Source of the DNA: Sporomusaceae bacterium
GTDB lineage: Bacteria > Bacillota > Negativicutes > DSM-13327
NCBI GenBank assembly: GCA_027492445.1
Contig: JAPUES010000148.1
Span: 1-9,703 of the forward strand
Direction of reading: 5' to 3'
DNA: 9,703 bases
Part shown: in pieces, positions 6,583 to 9,703 of the stretch
Numbering within the stretch: the stretch's first letter is position 1
Layout: every line of letters starts with the position of its first letter
The notes under the pieces: generated by a model
The model's database searches: none
What the model was told of the DNA's origin: nothing
What the model saw: the letters and a program-made list of their open reading frames with translations, nothing else
Program-made: the position numbers and the translations under genes

Positions 6583-6771
6583 CCTCCCCATCGCTCGTGG
6601 GTAAAACGGTGATTGTCAAATAGGCAGTTCTCCTGGCTCTGAATCATTGCTCTCCCAAACCTTCCCAAGACTTATCATCCCAGTGGCATAACATGGGTTT
6701 GCTCCTCATTACAGTGGCGGGACCGCGTCGGCATTACACCGAACTTCCCTATTAAGCCCTTGCGGGCACCT
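6583..6771 (-). ncRNA. Cobalamin riboswitch, distal copy (aptamer A)
   Basis: A second complete class-I B12 element on the minus strand. It shows AGGTGCC (6771-6765), TTAATAGGGAA, GCGGTCCCGCCACTG (B12 box 6718-6712), TGCCACTG (6687-6681), TTGGGAAGG, GGAGAACTGCCTAT (6633-6620) and GATGGGGAGG (6592-6583). It is clearly related to the proximal copy but differs in peripheral loops, for example in the hairpin after GGGAAG, which is GTTGGT/ACCAAC in the proximal copy and rebuilt on CGG/CCG here. That pattern suggests both copies are under selection. It starts about 35 bases after a good promoter and is followed by T1. Confidence 0.95.
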
Positions 6772-6812
6772 ATCTCTACTATATTTTATTTTTAGTCATT
6801 CCAATGTTTTTT

Positions 6813-6841
6813 ATACTATCATTCTTTCTTTTTTTTGTCAA
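6813..6841 (-). promoter_or_regulatory. Sigma-A promoter of the riboswitch leader / mutA operon
   Basis: The minus strand has a perfect -35 TTGACA (6841-6836), a 17-base spacer and TAGTAT (6818-6813; 4 of 6). The expected start is near 6806, about 35 bases before the distal aptamer. This is the best promoter in the window and implies a leader of about 960 bases before mutA. It lies back to back with the feo promoter, only 30 bases away. Confidence 0.75.
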
Positions 6842-6870
6842 CTACATCCAGATTGTTTTTCATAATTCGT

Positions 6871-6899
6871 TTGTTTTTTATTATAGAAATAGATACTAT
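6871..6899 (+). promoter_or_regulatory. Candidate promoter of feoA-feoB
   Basis: TTGTTT (6871-6876) and TACTAT (6894-6899) are spaced by 17 bases on the plus strand. The match to sigma-A consensus is moderate (3 and 4 of 6). Transcription would begin near 6906, leaving a leader of about 95 bases that carries the palindrome at 6950-6971 and a half match to a Fur site at 6908-6916 (ATCATTATC). Confidence 0.45.
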
Positions 6900-6949
6900 G
6901 GCGCCAAATCATTATCCTCTTCATATAATAAAATAACTCAAATGCATTC

Positions 6950-6971
6950 GATGTTAGCCCTGGCTAATATC
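6950..6971 (+). promoter_or_regulatory. Palindromic candidate operator upstream of feoA
   Basis: The core is TTAGCC-CT-GGCTAA (6954-6967), a perfect 6-bp dyad. It extends to GAT/ATC outside after one G.T position, giving 22 bases in all. It lies between the feo promoter and the feoA ribosome-binding site. The core resembles the interrupted TTAGG/CCTAA-type dyads bound by DtxR/IdeR-family metalloregulators, which is a family-level analogy only. No T tract follows, so it is not an intrinsic terminator. Confidence 0.45.
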
Positions 6972-7000
6972 ACTTATTATTTTTTCAAGGAGGACTTAAC

Positions 7001-7246
7001 ATGAATACATTATCAACTACCATTCCACTCTCAAGCATCAGCATTGGCTCTATTTGCCAGATTGTATCACTGAATGTAAAAGGTTTACTACGTCGGCGCA
7101 TTCTTGATTTGGGTATGGTGCCAGGTACACCTGTGCAGTGTATCCGCAAGAGTCCAGCCGGCGATCCTATAGCCTACTTAGTTAGAGATACTCTCATTGC
7201 TCTGCGCAATGATGATGCCAGCCAAATTAATGTTACCCTTCTATAA
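7001..7246 (+). CDS. feoA: Ferrous iron transport protein FeoA
   Basis: Small cytoplasmic SH3-like protein (81 residues, the usual FeoA size of 75-85) that works with FeoB in Fe(II) uptake, probably by touching its GTPase or core. Family signatures are LRRRILDLGMVPGT (30-43) and SPAGDPIAYLVRDTLIALR (51-69), the two conserved strands of the FeoA fold. There is no signal or membrane segment. The start is fixed by AAGGAGG eight bases before the ATG. It is the first gene of the feo operon, 34 bases before the FeoB GTPase gene. The upstream dyad at 6950-6971 is the likely place for iron-dependent control. Confidence 0.95.
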   Translation: MNTLSTTIPLSSISIGSICQIVSLNVKGLLRRRILDLGMVPGTPVQCIRKSPAGDPIAYLVRDTLIALRNDDASQINVTLL

Positions 7247-7280
7247 CAGCATTACGTAATATTTTTAGGAGGAGATAGAA

Positions 7281-8051
7281 ATGAGCAAATTCACTAGGGA
7301 AGAACATCATAGAATATTACAGGAACATTTTGGTATTATAACAACTCCAGGACAATTTACAGTCGCCTTAGCTGGTAATCCTAACGTGGGTAAAAGCACC
7401 GTCTTTAATGCTTTGACAGGATTACATCAACACACTGGCAACTGGCCAGGAAAAACAGTCGATAATGCCCAAGGCAGTTTTACTTATCTTGACAATTCCT
7501 TTCTAATGGTTGATTTGCCTGGTACTTATTCCATCTTAGCTCATACGGTAGAAGAACAAGTTGCACGGGATTTTATTTGTTTTGGCAAACCCGATGCAAC
7601 CCTCGTGGTACTTGATGCCACTTGCTTGGAACGCAATCTCAATTTAGCTCTACAAGTTATGGAAATTACGCCCCATGTTATTGTCTGTGTAAATCTCATG
7701 GACGAAGCTGTCAAGAAAAATATTACCCTTAATATTTCGGCCTTACAAAAAGAATTGGGCGTGCCAGTGATTCCTACTGCCGCCCGTAATGGAAAAGGTC
7801 TAGATAGCCTACGCCACGCATTATATGAAATGTCAATCGGGACTACACACACAACCCCTAGGCAGATTCGTTATTCACCTGAAGTCGAAAGGGCTATCCA
7901 AGAACTTACACCAAAAATTTCAAGATGTATTGGCAGTGCACTCAGTCCCCGCTGGGTAGCTTTGCGTCTGCTCGATGGTGATTCGGCGTTCATTGATAGC
8001 ATTACGCATCATCTGAATCTAGAAAACAATCTACAGGAGCTAGCAGTATGA
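7281..8051 (+). CDS. feoB: FeoB N-terminal half: GTPase domain protein (split FeoB)
   Basis: This gene encodes only the soluble part of the ferrous iron transporter. The G-protein motifs are complete: G1 GNPNVGKS (32-39), switch I GNWPGKTVD (53-61, G2 Thr59), G3 DLPG (78-81), G4 NLMD (138-141) and G5 near TAARNGKG (166-173). The helical GDI-like region follows to residue 256. No membrane segment is present, whereas ordinary FeoB continues for some 450 residues of permease. The start follows AGGAGGAGA with a good spacing. Its stop overlaps the start of the permease gene by four bases (ATGA), so the two chains should be made in a coupled fashion and associate at the membrane. A single base error could create such a split, but the second gene has its own ribosome-binding site, which favours a real two-gene system. 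Confidence 0.93.
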   Translation: MSKFTREEHHRILQEHFGIITTPGQFTVALAGNPNVGKSTVFNALTGLHQHTGNWPGKTVDNAQGSFTYLDNSFLMVDLPGTYSILAHTVEEQVARDFICFGKPDATLVVLDATCLERNLNLALQVMEITPHVIVCVNLMDEAVKKNITLNISALQKELGVPVIPTAARNGKGLDSLRHALYEMSIGTTHTTPRQIRYSPEVERAIQELTPKISRCIGSALSPRWVALRLLDGDSAFIDSITHHLNLENNLQELAV

Positions 8052-9454
8052 GTGCTGTAATAAAGCCTATGATCACACTAAAAGAAATATGCACTGAGGC
8101 GGAAAGAATCCGCCTCACCAATCAAAATTCTTTTGGCGACAAAATTGTATCCGATATTTATGTCAATGCTGAGTCAATCGCTAGCCGTACCGTAACTAAA
8201 AATACTTCGAAAAACCCCAGCTTAGATAGCAGGCTAGATGATATTTTAACCTCTCGCCTATTCGGCTTTCCGATTATGCTCCTACTACTGAGTGGAATTT
8301 TCTGGTTAACAATTACAGGGGCAAATATCCCTTCAGAGATGATTGGCAATGTCCTCTTTGCCTTCCAAGACCAGCTTATAATCTGGTTTGCCCTCGCTGG
8401 AGCACCTGACTGGCTCACTGGTGTACTTGTCCTTGGAATGTATCGGTCACTCGCTTGGGTTGTGGCGGTCATGCTTCCCCCTATGGCTATATTTTTCCCT
8501 TTATTTACACTGCTAGAAGATCTAGGCTACTTACCTAGAGTGGCTTTTAACTTAGATAATATGTTTAAAAAATGTCAGGCCTGCGGCAAACAAATTCTCA
8601 CCATGTGTATGGGCTTTGGTTGCAATGCCGCTGGAGTCGTAGCCTGCCGTATTATAGACTCTCCTCGGGAGCGTTTAATTGCCGTACTGACCAATAACTT
8701 TGTACCATGTAATGGTCGTTTCCCCACGTTAATTGCCATTGCCACCATCTTTATGGGCGGAGTTGTAACATCCGAATATGAAACAGCCGTTGCCTCCCTA
8801 GTTATTACCCTATTAGTCATACTTGGTATACTGATCACTTTTGCTGTTTCCTGGGCATTGTCCCATACCCTATTAAAAGGAGAAACCTCCTCATTAGTAT
8901 TAGAACTGCCACCTTACCGCAAACCGCAATTTGGTGCCATTTTGTATCGTTCTATTATTGATCGTACTCTCTTCGTCCTCAAGCGGGCCATAATTATGGC
9001 TGCTCCTGCAGGTGCAATCATCTGGATACTCGCGAATGTCTACATAGGAGAATTAAGTCTTATCCGCCATTTAGCCGCCTGGCTCCATCCTTTTGCCTAT
9101 GCAATCGGTCTAGACGGTTTCATTCTCCTTGCCTTCATCCTAGGGCTACCAGCTAACGAAATTGTTGTACCTATTCTCCTCATGAGTTACCTATCCTCAG
9201 GACAAATGCTGGAATTTGATACTCTCAATGATTTAGGAAACATACTAAAAGCCCAAGGTTGGACCTGGCTCACTGCAGTCTGCACTTTGCTCTTTTGTTT
9301 ATTACACTGGCCTTGCACGACGACTCTCTTATCAGCCTACAAAGAAACAGGCAGTAAAAAGTGGACTTTTTTAACCTTCTTAATCCCAACTGCCATCGGC
9401 TTTGCCGTATGCTTTACGGTCGCCCAACTGGCACGTCTATTCGGATTGGTCTAG
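8048..9454 (+). CDS. feoB: FeoB C-terminal half: ferrous iron permease domain (split FeoB)
   Basis: Membrane half of the Fe(II) transporter, 468 residues. Residues 1-60 continue the FeoB linker (AERIRLTNQNSFGDKIVSDI), and LDDILTSRLFGFPIM (63-77) leads into the first membrane helix. At least eight hydrophobic segments follow. The first Gate repeat has GFGCNAAGVVACR (189-201) and FVPCNGRFPTL (218-228), with cysteines in the proposed metal path. The second has GLPANEIVVPIL (366-377). CQAC (176-179) is an extra cysteine pair just before the first Gate. The start is supported by AGGAG seven bases upstream of the ATG. With the 256-residue GTPase half, the total of 724 equals a normal single-chain FeoB, so nothing is missing at the split. 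I see no feoC-like gene downstream. Confidence 0.94.
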   Translation: MSAVIKPMITLKEICTEAERIRLTNQNSFGDKIVSDIYVNAESIASRTVTKNTSKNPSLDSRLDDILTSRLFGFPIMLLLLSGIFWLTITGANIPSEMIGNVLFAFQDQLIIWFALAGAPDWLTGVLVLGMYRSLAWVVAVMLPPMAIFFPLFTLLEDLGYLPRVAFNLDNMFKKCQACGKQILTMCMGFGCNAAGVVACRIIDSPRERLIAVLTNNFVPCNGRFPTLIAIATIFMGGVVTSEYETAVASLVITLLVILGILITFAVSWALSHTLLKGETSSLVLELPPYRKPQFGAILYRSIIDRTLFVLKRAIIMAAPAGAIIWILANVYIGELSLIRHLAAWLHPFAYAIGLDGFILLAFILGLPANEIVVPILLMSYLSSGQMLEFDTLNDLGNILKAQGWTWLTAVCTLLFCLLHWPCTTTLLSAYKETGSKKWTFLTFLIPTAIGFAVCFTVAQLARLFGLV

Positions 9455-9464
9455 GTAGAAACCT

Positions 9465-9665
9465 TTAAGAATTAGTGTCTATTCGCTCTAAGATAACCCG
9501 ATGATCCACTAAATGAAGCTCTTTAATACGAGCAGCTACGGTTTTACGCACACCAAAAATATTTTCTAAGTAGATTTCTCCATTTTGGGGTATAATTTTA
9601 TCTACTCTTTCTAGTAATAATTCCTCTACATCCTTATTTACTATATAAACATTTGCTTCACACAT
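9465..9665 (-). CDS. cooT: CooT-family nickel-binding protein
   Basis: A 66-residue cytoplasmic protein beginning MCEANVYIV and continuing through ENIFGVRKTVAARIKEL and LVDHRVILE. This is the pattern of the small CooT family: Met-Cys at the very start, a short beta-rich body with F/LFG.. K.V.. RI.EI.LV.HRI.LE. In Rhodospirillum rubrum CooT helps mature the nickel site of CO dehydrogenase, and the N-terminal Cys2 is the nickel ligand, present here. No CO dehydrogenase or hydrogenase gene is visible in the window, so the target is unknown. A strong AAGGGGGG site precedes the ATG. The gene converges on feoB with only 10 bases between stops and no terminator hairpin there. Confidence 0.85.
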   Translation of the reverse strand: MCEANVYIVNKDVEELLLERVDKIIPQNGEIYLENIFGVRKTVAARIKELHLVDHRVILERIDTNS

Positions 9666-9703
9666 GTTTTATCCCCCCTTAATTTTTTGCAGAATCAGAA
9701 AGG

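Noticed and set aside
6908..6916. Possible Fur box before feoA
   Set aside because: Only the right half (ATCATTATC) matches; the left half is absent, so it is mentioned only as a half site.
6804..7004. 66-codon frame on the plus strand overlapping the start of feoA
   Set aside because: It covers both divergent promoters and the T-rich stretch and has no start signal; composition is that of A/T-rich intergenic DNA.
7251..7260. ATTACGTAAT palindrome between feoA and feoB
   Set aside because: Ten bases, no T tract and too short for a terminator; likely chance in A/T-rich spacer.
9666..9703. End of another minus-strand gene (..LSDSAKN then TAA) just before cooT
   Set aside because: Only seven codons are in view and they match nothing I recognise; other frames are equally possible.

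Overview
The window looks like the chromosome of a low-GC, strongly Shine-Dalgarno-using Firmicute. A Sporomusa/Pelosinus-type Negativicute is my best guess, inferred from the two-subunit methylmalonyl-CoA mutase, cobalamin riboswitches, split FeoB and CooT-type protein together. No single gene proves the lineage.

Left end (1-373, minus strand): the first 12 codons of a NifH-family ATPase run off the window edge. Behind it lies a 63-codon remnant of a cob(I)alamin adenosyltransferase that has lost its N-terminal two thirds.

Left half (374-5845, minus strand): a compact operon mutA-mutB-meaB. It encodes the small and large subunits of adenosylcobalamin-dependent methylmalonyl-CoA mutase and the G-protein chaperone that protects and reloads the mutase. 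The genes are joined by a one-base stop/start overlap and a one-base gap. The enzyme interconverts succinyl-CoA and (R)-methylmalonyl-CoA, the core step of propionate formation or use. The adenosyltransferase remnant would have supplied its cofactor.

Middle (5846-7000): about 1.15 kb without a convincing protein gene. On the minus strand it holds a good sigma-A promoter, two cobalamin riboswitches in tandem, four intrinsic-terminator hairpins and further candidate promoters, all pointing at mutA. Each riboswitch is followed at a similar distance by a related terminator (T1 and T4), so the region looks like a duplicated aptamer-terminator module with two extra hairpins (T2, T3) added. Complementary segments that could act as antiterminators are visible for both modules. 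This is the most interesting part of the window, because classical B12 riboswitches switch genes off with B12 whereas this operon encodes a B12-dependent enzyme. On the plus strand the last 130 bases carry the feo promoter and a palindromic candidate operator.

Right half (7001-9454, plus strand): feoA and a feoB divided into two overlapping genes, a cytoplasmic GTPase half and a membrane permease half, together a ferrous-iron uptake system. A small CooT-family nickel-binding protein gene (9465-9665, minus) converges on it with a 10-base gap.
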